A stretch of DNA of 64,000 nucleotides from Cytidiella melzeri (GCA_022592445.1 JABYQR010000107.1:1-64000), one strand, 5' to 3'; positions 20,812 through 31,235 are shown, counted from the stretch's first letter. Translations and numbers: made by a program. Notes: a model not told the origin generated them from the letters alone.

Positions 20812-22387
20812 GATGAGCTCTGATCCCACTGATCAGCCTCAACCTCGTTGTTCTACGCGCGAATGACACCAAACCGACTTCTACTGAGGTACTACTACCT
20901 CCAGGCCTTCCACTCGCCCTCCTCGTACACACAGGAGAACTCCTGTCTTCACTCCTACTCCAACTCCTCCTCAACCTACAATGTCTTCCGCTTCTTGCAC
21001 TGTTACCCCAGGTCCTGCACCTTCTGACCACACCACAAACGTCCCTACTACCTCTGCCATTGTTGACCAATCCACTGCCCGCATCACGGCATCACGTCGA
21101 GTCTCAGCACCCCCATTTGATTGCCGTCGCACTCCATTCGACACACTCCGCGACGGCTTCGCTTGCCGTCACACCACTAAGCCATCGTCAGACGATAGCA
21201 ACAATCCTATGGACGACAACAAGGCACACGAAAGGTGAAGGGGCAAACTGCCCAGAGCCCATCGTGCACCGTCCCCCTCTCCATCTGGCCCTACTGACTC
21301 CGCGCGAGCGGTGTTGTCCCTCCTTTCTGTGCCTCCAAAGCACGATGTGGAGTATACTATGTTGCTTAGCGACATCCACAAAGCCTTCGCAGACGTTGGC
21401 AAGCTTATGGGTCCCGATACCTGGCCGATGTGGAAATTCCGCGTCGATACTGCAATGTCGACCATTGTTGACTTCTACAGCTACAGGGGTGGTCTGACTA
21501 TCCCTCAAGAGGTCCAACGGGCCGTCTTCAACGTCCTCGCGGGACACATTGCGGACTCTGTGATGGCGAACTATCTCAATGAGACTGCGCCTCACAGACT
21601 CATGGAGAAACTCTCTGAACGTTTTGAGCCGACTTCTACTATGTCGGATGCAAACAAAAATTTTCAACTTTTCTCCCTCCGCCGCCCTGTCCACGAAATG
21701 GACAAACTACTCGACGACGTGCACAACCTCTACTCAAAAATTCTTTCCAAAGGGATTGAATTTCCCCAACACATCTTCTACTCCGCCCTCGTTGGCATCA
21801 TTCCCCCCGCCTATGCGCATACTCGCGCTAGCTACGAGGCTGGCGTGCGTTCCCGTACTCCTGCGGGCGAGAAGTACGATTACAACCCCATCTCCCTGAG
21901 CATTGAGCTCCGCCGCGACTTCCATAGCTGGCGACTCGCTCATCCACTTGACCGCTCTCGGTCCAAGGGTTCGTCAACCCTTGTCCCTCGCGATAGGCCC
22001 GCTGGTGGTTCATCCGCCGCATCGCCAGCAGTTGACAAACGTGTTGAACGTCCGGCGAAAGCCACTTCCTCCGCTTGTGCGGCCGCCACTCCTTACTCTA
22101 AGGAGAAGTCCATCCGTGACACTTCGAAGATGAAGTGTTACAACTGCAATGAGACAGGCCACACGACGCCTACTTGCCCTTCGCCCTGGACAGAGAAGTC
22201 CAAGGAGGCAATGAAGAGGAAGGGTATCCCCGGAAGTCCGTCGCTGCTGGTGCCAAGGGCAAAGCTGCCACTGCTGCCGCTGCTGTTGCCACTCCCGCTG
22301 TTGCTGGTCCGTCGACCACTACTCCTCGTCGCAACCAGAGCGCGTGGGTGTCGGCTCTCTCTGAGTCCGACGTCACTATGCACGTAA
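20812..22387 (+). pseudogene. Copia2 gag with in-frame stop
   Basis: Equivalent of Copia1 gag: an N-terminal leader that is diverged and contains extra indels before about 21072, then a region identical to Copia1 including the TGA at 21236-21238. The main block (from about 21300) has the same capsid-like motifs and a CCHC knuckle near 22139-22180. Ends at 22387. Confidence 0.75.
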
Positions 22388-22902
22388 GTACTTCGCTTAC
22401 TACTACTATTTTTTCTACTCTACTTCCACTGTATGCGACTTTGTCGACAGACGAGTCGATACATATTCTTGATACTGGCGCAACTATACACTGTACGCCG
22501 TATCGAGACTTACTTTTCAATGTCCACTCCGTACCAACTATTGTACTGACTGTTGCCAACTCAGAACAACTAGTTTTGAAACTCGCTGGTGACATGGTAC
22601 TCGAAGTGGAACAGGAAAGTGGTAAGCTTACTGAACTCTTGCTAAAGAACGTCTACTTCAACTCAACACTACCTTTTACTTTAATCAGCGTTGGAAAACT
22701 GGACTCTGATTATCGGTTTACGTTCTATCATGGACTCTGTACTATATACAACTCAAACTCGACTTGTGTGGCTGTTGTTAGAAAATCAGATGATTTATAC
22801 ACACTATCATCAACTCGAGTGACTTCTTTAGCAAGCATGCATAGAACTGGCATTACTCTACTTGAACTTCATAAAAACTCGGTCATCTCAGTTACTTCAT
22901 GA
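22174..22902 (+). CDS. Copia2 protease and pre-integrase region
   Basis: As in Copia1, with DTGAT protease motif. One visible residue difference (SEQLVLK here, SEKLVLK in Copia1). The stop overlaps the next ATG (ATGA at 22899-22902). Confidence 0.8.
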   Translation: MPFALDREVQGGNEEEGYPRKSVAAGAKGKAATAAAAVATPAVAGPSTTTPRRNQSAWVSALSESDVTMHVSTSLTTTIFSTLLPLYATLSTDESIHILDTGATIHCTPYRDLLFNVHSVPTIVLTVANSEQLVLKLAGDMVLEVEQESGKLTELLLKNVYFNSTLPFTLISVGKLDSDYRFTFYHGLCTIYNSNSTCVAVVRKSDDLYTLSSTRVTSLASMHRTGITLLELHKNSVISVTS

Positions 22903-25550
22903 TCAAGAAACTACTTCAAACTTTGTCAATCATTACTGATCATATAACTGACCATACTGAAACTCCGTGCGAGGATTGTTTACTTAACAATATCCATCGC
23001 AATACCGTACCTAAACTTTGTTCTTCATCGTTAGCTGAAGCTTTCGGAGATCACTTTCATATTGACATGTTTGGGCCTCTACCCACAGCGTTGATTACTG
23101 GTAAACACAAATATTGGTTGACTATCGTCGACAATGCTACTATATGGTTATTACTTGCGCCACTAGTTACTAAAGATGACGCCTATACTCAATGGGTCAT
23201 TTTCTCTACTGAACTTTTGACGCAATATGGTATTTGTGTCAAGATACTTCAAGCCGATAACGACGGTGTCTTTACCAGTAAAGCTATGACTGCTTACTTA
23301 AAAACTCAAGGAACTATACTATGTCTTACTGTACATGATACTCCTCAGCAAAACGGTGTTGCTGAGCGTGTACATCAAACTATTATGAACTTGATTCGAG
23401 TAAACCTGCATACTGCATCTTTACCAAATCAACTTTGGTGGTACGCTGCATTATACGTGATGTATGTGTACAATCGTTCTCCTCGTACTATACTTGATTA
23501 CAAAACTCCTTACTTTAAGCGATATGGCACAGACACTAACCTTGATGGACTTCAAGTCTTTGGTCAGCCGTGCATCGTATACGACAAATATCGCACAAAT
23601 AAACTAGCATCTAAGGGTAAAAGGGGAGTCTGGATAGGCTTCGCTGAACACTCTAAAGGTCACTACGTTTACTTTGGACAACATGTCAGAGTTGAACGTA
23701 ACTTGCAATTTGTTAACTCTACGATACAAATTGAAGGGGAGAAAGAACCAAATGTCGAAAAACTTACTACTGAAAAACAACTTGAACTTGAGGACAACCC
23801 TCACATAGAACCAATGGAAATCGACGAGCCTGACCCTACTGGTCCAAGGCGTTCCAACAGAACTCCTCAACTATTGCGTAAAGCTCGTGGTCTAAACTAC
23901 GACGAAGTAGACACTAACATTGCTTTCTACTTAACTGAGTTTAACACTTACTATGCTGAGGACGTCGGTGACCCTGTCACTTTCAAAGATGTACTGAATC
24001 ACCCTCTCAAAGACGATTGGTTTAAGTCTATGAAACTTGAGGTTGACACACTAGAACAACTTGGCACTTGGGAATACTGTATCCTGCCGCCAAATGCCAA
24101 CATTACTGGTTCTCGCTTTGTCTACAATACCAAGTACGAACCTGGCAAAGTTACTAAACTCAAGTCAAGACTTGTTGCGCAAGGATACTCTCAGCGCAAT
24201 GGTATTGATTACTATGCAAACGACTTGTTCGCTCCAGTCGCACGCATGAGTTCTATGCAACTCATACTTACACTTGCAGCTTCGCTACACTTTGAGATTA
24301 ACCAACTCGATGTTAAGTCTGCTTACTTATATGGTAGAATTAATGATGATGAAGATCTTTATCTTTGTCCGCCGCCAGGCGACTTACTGCCCAACTTGCC
24401 TAAGGGCTGGGTACTTAAACTACGCAAAACTATCTATGGCCTTAAACAAGCCGGACGTCGCTGGTACAAAGTACTATGCAATATACTTTTCCAACTTGGA
24501 CTCAAGCGTTCAGACTACGATAACGCTGTCTTCTACCTTTACAGGGGTGACAAACTAATACTTATACTTGCTGTTCATGTCAACGATATTACTCTCTGTA
24601 CTATTACTTCTGTCGTCGCTGAACAATCCGAGATAGCACTTAGACAACATGTCGAGGCAACAAACGGTGGCACTATCCACTGGATGCTTGGCATGGAGAT
24701 CGATTACAACAAAGCCTCTGGTGTTATCAAGCTTCGTCAACATGATTACATTCAAACTATACTTAAACGAAACAACTTTGACCACAATCATATACGCCGT
24801 ACGCCTATGATACATGAGCACAACTTAGCCCCCCGTGACTCGAAAGAACCTCGTCAGGACGCTGACGCTACTAAACAATACATGTCTTTAGTCAGTGGTT
24901 TACGATACGTTGCTGACTGTACTCAACCAGACGTTGCATACTGCACTGGTCAACTTGCACAATACTTAGCTGACCCTTCTAAGGAACACTTCACTGCAGC
25001 TAAACAGTGTTACCTATACTTGAAGGGAACGTGCAATTACTGGCTTGTCCTAGGAAACCAAGCAACTACTACTAATACTTCACTTGTCAGATACGCTGAT
25101 TCTGACGGTATGACTACATACGACAATAAACCAATAATGGGCTGCACCTTCACATATAATGATTCACTTATCTGTTGGTCAAGTAAGTGTGGTTCACTAG
25201 TAACACTATCAGTTACCGAAGCTGAATTATATGCCTTAGCGCATGCGTCAACTGAGGCTATATATTTAAAAGCTCTCATTGACGAACTACTGAACTCTAC
25301 TATGGATCCTGTCAAAATGTATACTGACAGTGCATCAACTATTGCCATTGTTAGCTCACCTGACAAGCAACATTTGCAACGAACTAAACGCTTCGAGATT
25401 TGTAAGAATTTTATCAGCAATTGTGTACTCAAGAAGTACATAACTATTCATCACATATCTTCTAACGATCAATGTGCTGATACACTTACTAAAGCACTAC
25501 CTCTCGAAAAACTCAAGCACTTCAATGAACTACTTCATATTTGTGCTTGA
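22899..25550 (+). CDS. Copia2 pol: integrase, reverse transcriptase, RNase H
   Basis: 883-residue frame identical in translation to Copia1 pol, including the HVND replacement of the RT YVDD box. All integrase (D, D, E), RT and RNase H landmarks are as listed for Copia1. Stop at 25550 lies 7 bp before the 3' LTR, overlapping the polypurine tract. Confidence 0.9.
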   Translation: MIKKLLQTLSIITDHITDHTETPCEDCLLNNIHRNTVPKLCSSSLAEAFGDHFHIDMFGPLPTALITGKHKYWLTIVDNATIWLLLAPLVTKDDAYTQWVIFSTELLTQYGICVKILQADNDGVFTSKAMTAYLKTQGTILCLTVHDTPQQNGVAERVHQTIMNLIRVNLHTASLPNQLWWYAALYVMYVYNRSPRTILDYKTPYFKRYGTDTNLDGLQVFGQPCIVYDKYRTNKLASKGKRGVWIGFAEHSKGHYVYFGQHVRVERNLQFVNSTIQIEGEKEPNVEKLTTEKQLELEDNPHIEPMEIDEPDPTGPRRSNRTPQLLRKARGLNYDEVDTNIAFYLTEFNTYYAEDVGDPVTFKDVLNHPLKDDWFKSMKLEVDTLEQLGTWEYCILPPNANITGSRFVYNTKYEPGKVTKLKSRLVAQGYSQRNGIDYYANDLFAPVARMSSMQLILTLAASLHFEINQLDVKSAYLYGRINDDEDLYLCPPPGDLLPNLPKGWVLKLRKTIYGLKQAGRRWYKVLCNILFQLGLKRSDYDNAVFYLYRGDKLILILAVHVNDITLCTITSVVAEQSEIALRQHVEATNGGTIHWMLGMEIDYNKASGVIKLRQHDYIQTILKRNNFDHNHIRRTPMIHEHNLAPRDSKEPRQDADATKQYMSLVSGLRYVADCTQPDVAYCTGQLAQYLADPSKEHFTAAKQCYLYLKGTCNYWLVLGNQATTTNTSLVRYADSDGMTTYDNKPIMGCTFTYNDSLICWSSKCGSLVTLSVTEAELYALAHASTEAIYLKALIDELLNSTMDPVKMYTDSASTIAIVSSPDKQHLQRTKRFEICKNFISNCVLKKYITIHHISSNDQCADTLTKALPLEKLKHFNELLHICA

Positions 25551-25557
25551 AGGGGAG

Positions 25558-25728
25558 TGTTCGACTATGTTAAATTAGACGCTTAACGTACAAGCGCCGT
25601 AGTTACCGTATATATGACTTACTCTGATCAATGCAACAATACGCACTTTTGATCCCCAACTCCCACTGTGTGATCTCTCTCAGTCTTGCTCTCTCAACAC
25701 TTTCCTCTACTTGCATAGCCTTCTAACA
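25558..25728 (+). repeat. 3' LTR of Copia2
   Basis: 171 bp hybrid: the first about 40 bp follow the Copia1 LTR, the rest follows Copia2's own 5' LTR. Confidence 0.9.
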
Positions 25729-27264
25729 CATTCATCTTTGGCCACCAATAGTGTTGTGAGACCAGCTCTATGGTGCTGTGTTAGCCCAGATGACTGGCAG
25801 AGGGAGTGTCATGGCAAGATTTGGAAATCTTGTAACAGTTCTCTTTGTTGTTAGGAATGCAGAGTTTTCCCTTGTGATAGATGAGCCCATTACTCTCTTC
25901 TCATTTGAGTAAACTGCTGACAAGTTTGCAAGGACCCTTCTTTCAAAGGGTAGCAAGACCTTACATGACTTCTGCTTCTTTCTCTGTGCATTTTCAGACC
26001 TTTGATTCAAGCAGAGAAGCAAAAGCAAGTGCACTAGTAGCAAGGATCTGGAAGTGTTCTGGTTTCAGTACCACCTGATCTTTGTTGTCTTCTTTGTCTG
26101 TGATAATATGTGAGTGAAGATGAGAAAGAGGATCAGTATGTATTATAGTACTGCCAGGCATGTGAAGCAACACAAAGTTGAAGTCAGCCAACAGGAATGA
26201 CTGACATGCTTGACATCGAGTGAGGTGTTGCGCAGTTTTCCAGTACTGCAGGTTTGCGTGATCTGTCCAGATCTCAAACAGTTTTTTGAGTCCTTCAAGG
26301 TAGTGGCGCCAATCTTTGTGCGCTTCAGTGATGGCTAACATTTCCTGATCAAAAGTTTTGTAGTTACACTCTGCTTCAGTCATAGATGCAGACCGGTAGG
26401 CAGTAGGGTGGTAAAATCCATCTTCCTTCAATATCTGGGAGATGACTCTACTGGTCACATAGCCTGAGGCATCTACTTCCAGATGTGTAGGTAGTTCTGG
26501 GTCCCAGACTGCCAAGATAGGCTTAGTGGTAAAGGCACTCTTTCTTTAGCAATGTGAAGGCAGTCTGTTGTGCTGGACCCCAGATGAACAGTGCATCCTT
26601 TTGAGTCAGGTTGTGTAGAGGCCGTGCATGATTTGAGAAGTCCTGAATGAAGTGTTGGTACAAGTTGGCAAACCTGATGAATCCTTTGACTTCTTTGAGG
26701 TACTTGGATGTAAGCCACATCAGGGGGTCCATAGCTACTTTGCCGGTGCAACTGATTAAACTGAGGTACTCAATCTCAGATTTCTCAAACTCACACTTTT
26801 CCAGCCAAAGATAGAGGTTATGTTTCTGAAGTTGCTCAAGGACTTCATGAACAATCTTGAGATGCTCTATCAGGCGGTTGCTGCAGATCAAGCTGGATAG
26901 ACAGGCAACTTGCCTTTGGCAATGAGGTTGGCAAAAATGTTGTCCATCAGGGATTGAAAGGTAGCAGGTGAGTTCAAGAGACCAAAGAACATGACTTTAG
27001 GTTTGAAAAGTCCTCAATAGGGAACAAAAGCTGCTTTGTACTTGTCTCCTTCCTTGATTTGGACATTGTGGTACCCCCAACAAATATTGAACTTTGTGAA
27101 GATCTTTGCACCCTTGAGCTTGTTGATAATGTCAGTGGCAAGTGGTAGAGGGTAACAATTCTTTACAGTGATGTTGTTGAGTTTGTGATAGTCCTGAATA
27201 AGTCGGAGTTTGTTGTCCTTCTTCTGTATGAAAAAGACCAGAGAAGCCATCAGAGACTTAGAAG
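25729..27264 (-). pseudogene. Gypsy-B reverse transcriptase and RNase H fragment
   Basis: Minus-strand, frameshifted. RT: MASLVFFIQKKDNKLRLIQDY, KGAKIFTKFNICWGYHNVQI (Gypsy-A has KFDVRWGYHNVRI, so the first catalytic Asp is Asn here). RNase H: EVDASGYV, ITEAHKDWRHYLEGL, WTDHANLQYW. The linker to integrase follows (HMPGSTIIHTDPLS). The section around YLDD is broken. In-frame stops and C, Q, H or W at Gypsy-A Arg positions mark decay. Confidence 0.85.
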
Positions 27265-27269
27265 GTGTG

Positions 27270-27948
27270 TGTCACAGATTTTCAATGTTTCTACAAGACT
27301 TGCCTTACCAGGCAACGGTATTATTGGGAATATTTAAGCGCTTGTTAAGCGCTTATCCAGCGCTTATCAGGCGCCTATTCCGGCGCTTATTCTCAGTGCC
27401 TATCAATTGATGCACTGATGCGCCTCCTGTCTCTAATGCGCTGATGCGCTCCTTTCCTTATCTGTGTATCACATGATAGAACTCTCTGGAACCTTGTGGA
27501 ACTTGCTGGAACTATGATGTCATAGTATAGAACATTCCATTAGATGATGTCATAGTTCATAGAACCTTCTGGAAAAGTCTAGCTTGTCTTAGAACAAGCT
27601 AGAACAAGTCTAGCCTTGGAGCTGGGTCATGGGGTCAGGTCATGGGGACAATTGCTATTGGTTGATTATTGAAGTGGCACCACTAGGGCATAGGGCATGC
27701 TTAGTAAGGTAGATTACTTCGCTTACTCATGTAGGTATTAGGGGTCTTAGGGTAGTACCTGGGGTCCTCCCCTTCATGTATATATAGAGGCACTCCTGAG
27801 GGCATATCCCCTCAGTCTTATCCACTCTGTCGAACCAGGACTACTCAGTACCCACCAGTACTTCGCTCACCACCACTCTTACTCTCTATCTTACCACATC
27901 CCCCTCAAGTTAACCAACTTATCTGGTGAGTGTAGCATTACTGTTACA
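27270..27948 (+). repeat. Solo LTR-G
   Basis: 679 bp, TGTCACAGAT...CTGTTACA, with TSD GTGTG (27265-27269, 27949-27953); removal restores the Gypsy-B pol sequence (CACACCTTCTAAGTC context). Contains several GCGCTTA-type repeats at 27337-27385 and a TATATATAGAGG box near 27780. Strand is not determinable without an internal region. Confidence 0.8.
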
Positions 27949-27953
27949 GTGTG

Positions 27954-28858
27954 ATGTTACCCTTTTCTATGTTCTCCTGGACAAACTTCTCAAGCTCGGC
28001 TTGCTTGCTCAGGAGCATAGAATAAACCGTTGATTTGATAGTCTCAGGGGCATCTGGTTTGAGATCAATCAAATGGTTCCAGGGTTGATGCTGGGGTAGC
28101 TGATTAGGCTCTTCCTCAGAGAAGACTTTAGCGTGTCTGTGATATTCTGATGGAGCAATGTCTTTGAAGAAGCGCTGTGCTTTAGCGTTGTTTGATTTGG
28201 CAGCAAGCTTGGTAGAGTGGGTGAAGCTGGCCATACATCAGACTTTGTCAGTGGTGTCTTGGATAATTCTGGCTTTGACCCACTGTCTACATTCTTTGCA
28301 ATTTCTGTCAATCTTTTCTAAAGGTGGTTTGTCAGGAGATTCTGCCGGGCCACTCAGAATGGTCATTTCTCCTTTTTCCCAGTTGACGGTAGGGTTTACG
28401 CGCTTGAGCCATGGTAGCCCAAGTATGATGTCTTCTGGACCCAAGTCCGTGACAAGAAACTATGCCTTTTCTGTGTGGTCTCCGACAGTGAGTGTAAGGC
28501 GAACGAAGTGCGTTAATCTGCCGGCTTTATTCTTAGTTCCGTCAATGTTATGCAATGAGATAACCCTTTCGAGCGGGTGCTGAATAATCTTATGCTTTTT
28601 GACGAACTGATGACTGTTGAATAAAGCTGTAGCTCCTGAATCAATTATGGCAGGAACGCGAATGCTTCTATTCAGACCTTTTACTAGTACATGTATTTGG
28701 AAATGAGACAATAACCGGTCTAGAGACAATATAGTACAAGCAGAGACAGTAGACGACGGGCACGGAGTTGCTATGGTACACAAAGATGACAAGGTAGAAG
28801 ACGAGGACGGGGTATTGGGGGGACTCGCAGCTGCGGCTTTGTCATGAGTCCGCTTCAA
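27954..28858 (-). pseudogene. Gypsy-B protease and N-terminal RT fragment
   Basis: Protease region with VPAIIDSGATALF (active-site DSG) and DIILGLPWLKRVNPTVNW, then the spacer to RT (HQPWNHLIDLKPDAPETIKS). Several frame breaks. It abuts gag at the same GTTTTTTGA junction as in Gypsy-A. Confidence 0.85.
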
Positions 28859-30102
28859 AAAACCGCGTTGATTTTGGCTGCCATCTCATCCATTTGCTTT
28901 TTCTGGATGTCCAGCATGTCCTTGAGAGCAGCAATCTTAGCATCCTTGTCACTGGATGCGTCTTGCTTCGGCGCAGTAGTGGTCGACGAAATCGACGAGG
29001 TCGCAGCGACTTTTTGTCCCTTAGGGACGCCTTGAAGCCGTTTCAGGCAAACTGCCCCCCAGTGACCGGTACCACCACAGTGGTTGCAAACCAGGTTGTC
29101 AGGGTGCTTTGAGTCCCTCTTCTTGTGGTTCTCGGATCCACAAACCAAGCAGTGCTTGCTCATCTCCTTCTTCCATTTCTGGAAGATCTCCTGTTTGCCC
29201 AGACCCGCAAAGAGCGAGTCAAACGAGGCAGAGAAACGGGAGGCGTCAATCTCCATAGCATTGGGATTGCGGAACGCCTGCTGATGGGACTTGCCATGCC
29301 CTGACAAGCTGTCCACCATGACTTTGCCGGTGCTGTTGCAGAGGTCGGCAAGTTGAGCATCGACCGCTTTGCATTGGTCTTTGAGTGCGTCATAGGTGGC
29401 GGTGCGGGTTTGGAAGTATGAGACGCGTTGCAAGTACTCGGTGCTCAAGCTCAACTTCAGACGATTGAAGAGGTCCTGCTGGCTCCAGCCAGTGCGAGGG
29501 GCCCATGTCTCAAACTCGGAGATGTGGGCAGCGAAGGTCTTGTTGCCTTGCTTCATGTTGGCGACTTTCGTCTTGGCCTCCATAACAGCATCTATAGGCT
29601 TGAATTTGGCTTTGAAAGCCTCAATAAATGTGTCCCAGTCATTTCCAAATGCTGGTTTGCTATTGGCTAACTCCTTGATGTGAGGGCAAGCCCAATCAGC
29701 GGCGTCCTCCTGCATGAAGGACAGGGCGCTGGTGATTAGTTTGTGGGGATGAAAGATCCTTGCACTGTTGTTGTCTAGCCGGACCTGGCCTTGGGCGTCT
29801 TGCTGGAAGAACGCCTTGCCCTGGTTCTGGGCCCAGACAATAAAAGCGTGACGGAAGAGCCTGGCTTCCGATGATGTTTTCCCCTTAAAGGAGACTGGCT
29901 TCTCAACGATACTTCTCTCCCGAGAAGTGTGTGTAGCAGCGGCAACCGCTGGCATCTGTGCGGCGGCAAGTGCAGCCACCTGATTGGTAAGATCAACCAT
30001 CCTTTGTGTCAGGACGCCCAACATATTTAAGACGTCTTGCTGGCTCAGGTTGGCAACTGGGGCAGCTGGAGCAGCAGGGGCAGCAGGCTGGTTGGGATCC
30101 AT
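28855..30102 (-). CDS. Gypsy-B gag (open, probably inactive element)
   Basis: 415-residue frame from ATG at 30102 (MDPNQPAAPAAP). Capsid-like region (SFMQEDAADWACPHIKEL, WDTFIEAFKAKF), basic linker, then CLVCGSENHKKRD and a CCHC knuckle CNHCGGTGHWGAVC, with a C-terminal coiled coil (LKDMLDIQKKQMDEMAAKI). It remains open although pol is broken. The frame is open upstream of the ATG for about 80 codons (to 30342), through an insert of about 200 bp absent from Gypsy-A that encodes a Cys-rich stretch (CDNCIHC, CEDQLC). Confidence 0.8.
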   Translation of the reverse strand: MDPNQPAAPAAPAAPVANLSQQDVLNMLGVLTQRMVDLTNQVAALAAAQMPAVAAATHTSRERSIVEKPVSFKGKTSSEARLFRHAFIVWAQNQGKAFFQQDAQGQVRLDNNSARIFHPHKLITSALSFMQEDAADWACPHIKELANSKPAFGNDWDTFIEAFKAKFKPIDAVMEAKTKVANMKQGNKTFAAHISEFETWAPRTGWSQQDLFNRLKLSLSTEYLQRVSYFQTRTATYDALKDQCKAVDAQLADLCNSTGKVMVDSLSGHGKSHQQAFRNPNAMEIDASRFSASFDSLFAGLGKQEIFQKWKKEMSKHCLVCGSENHKKRDSKHPDNLVCNHCGGTGHWGAVCLKRLQGVPKGQKVAATSSISSTTTAPKQDASSDKDAKIAALKDMLDIQKKQMDEMAAKINAVF

Positions 30103-30352
30103 GTCTTCTTTGGTGATAAGACAACGATTTTCTTCGGAAGGCGTTTGGTAAGTCTTGGTGTAATACTCGTGTTCGATGGCTTCAGTGGGGTCTAACTGAT
30201 TTGATCGATTAGGGCACAGTTGATCTTCACACTCGTAGAATGATCCTTTGTTGGCTCGGAAGTGGTTGTCTGTGACCGTAATGGGATCAAAACAATGGAT
30301 ACAATTATCACAAATCAGGCTTTCTAAAGACGTGGCGGGCAAAACTTCTGGA

Positions 30353-31083
30353 CTATCTAATCCAGTCGAAGTAGCTATCTTTGTTAACTACGTTAAGCTG
30401 GGCAAGAACTTTGCTATAATTCTTGCGAAGCTGTTTAAACGAGATCTTCCCAATTGCTTTGCAACCCCAGTCTAGGAGTTGCCACTCGCGGTCTGCTGTG
30501 ACTGGCGTGAGTTTGTCAAGTCGATTAAGGAAGCGGTTGACTTTATTGACGAGGTGAAGCAGAGCGCGGTGGTGGTCAGGGTCTGCGCAATGGAGAAGTT
30601 CTTGAAGCTCAGTGAGAGCTTGTAGTTGTGTGCAGACAGCGGTGAGCTTAGGCTTGAAGATGCCTACGAGGTTGACTGGTGACAACTTTTTTGAAGTCAA
30701 GGAGTACCGGTTTTGGTGCAGCGGGAGCGGGAGTGGGTGCAGGGAGCTTGGAAAGCCGCTCAGAGAGTGTGGGCTTGTGGATACGTTGCTCTGCTAAGGT
30801 GCGAGCACGTTCTTCGGCGACGCGTTCTCTGTATGCTCTGGCAGAAGCGCAAAGTTGTTGATTTTCCTCGTACAAGGGGACGGTGAGAGTGATGCCTTTC
30901 ACTGGCGGTTTCTTGGAGACGTAGTGGCGACAGCGACCAGGTCTTTGTCAGACCAGCGATGAGGTTGACCGCTCTTTCGCTTGGCAGCAAGAGTGTCAAA
31001 GAAGGAAGGCGGGAGGCACCTCTTGAGCTGAGGCTCGTTGGTAGTGAGGTCCTTAGACAAACGGGTGCGCGTGTCCTGAGGCA
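30353..31083 (-). pseudogene. Gypsy-B ORF1 (upstream of gag), frameshifted
   Basis: Three frames together match the 242-residue ORF1 of Gypsy-A: PQDTRTRLSKDLTTNEPQ, GITLTVPLYEENQQL, then LVGIFKPKLTAV to the end SYFDWI. At least two frame breaks. The splice context before the first codon (acceptor TCTAG then TGCCTCAG) is conserved with Gypsy-A. Confidence 0.75.
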
Positions 31084-31235
31084 CTAGACAACGCAGGAGG
31101 GTTAAAACGGTCGACGTAAGTGGTAGCTCAACGGTATGATGAGACCGGAGACGTACTCGTCAAACAGGAATAAACTTTTGCAAACGGTGGGGGAGGAGAT
31201 ATAAACCCAGGGGTTACACAACAATCTTGACCTAA

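Larger units (their letters stand above)
20575..25728 (+). mobile_element. Copia2: full-length Ty1/copia element, plus strand
   Basis: LTRs 20575-20744 (170 bp) and 25558-25728 (171 bp), perfect TSD CATTC (20570-20574, 25729-25733), PPT AAGGGGAG before the 3' LTR and an iMet-type primer site after the 5' LTR. The body from about 21072 to about 25600 appears almost identical to Copia1, while the 5' LTR and leader are clearly diverged. The two LTRs differ mainly in their first 45 bp. Same coding order and same lesions as Copia1. Confidence 0.92.
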
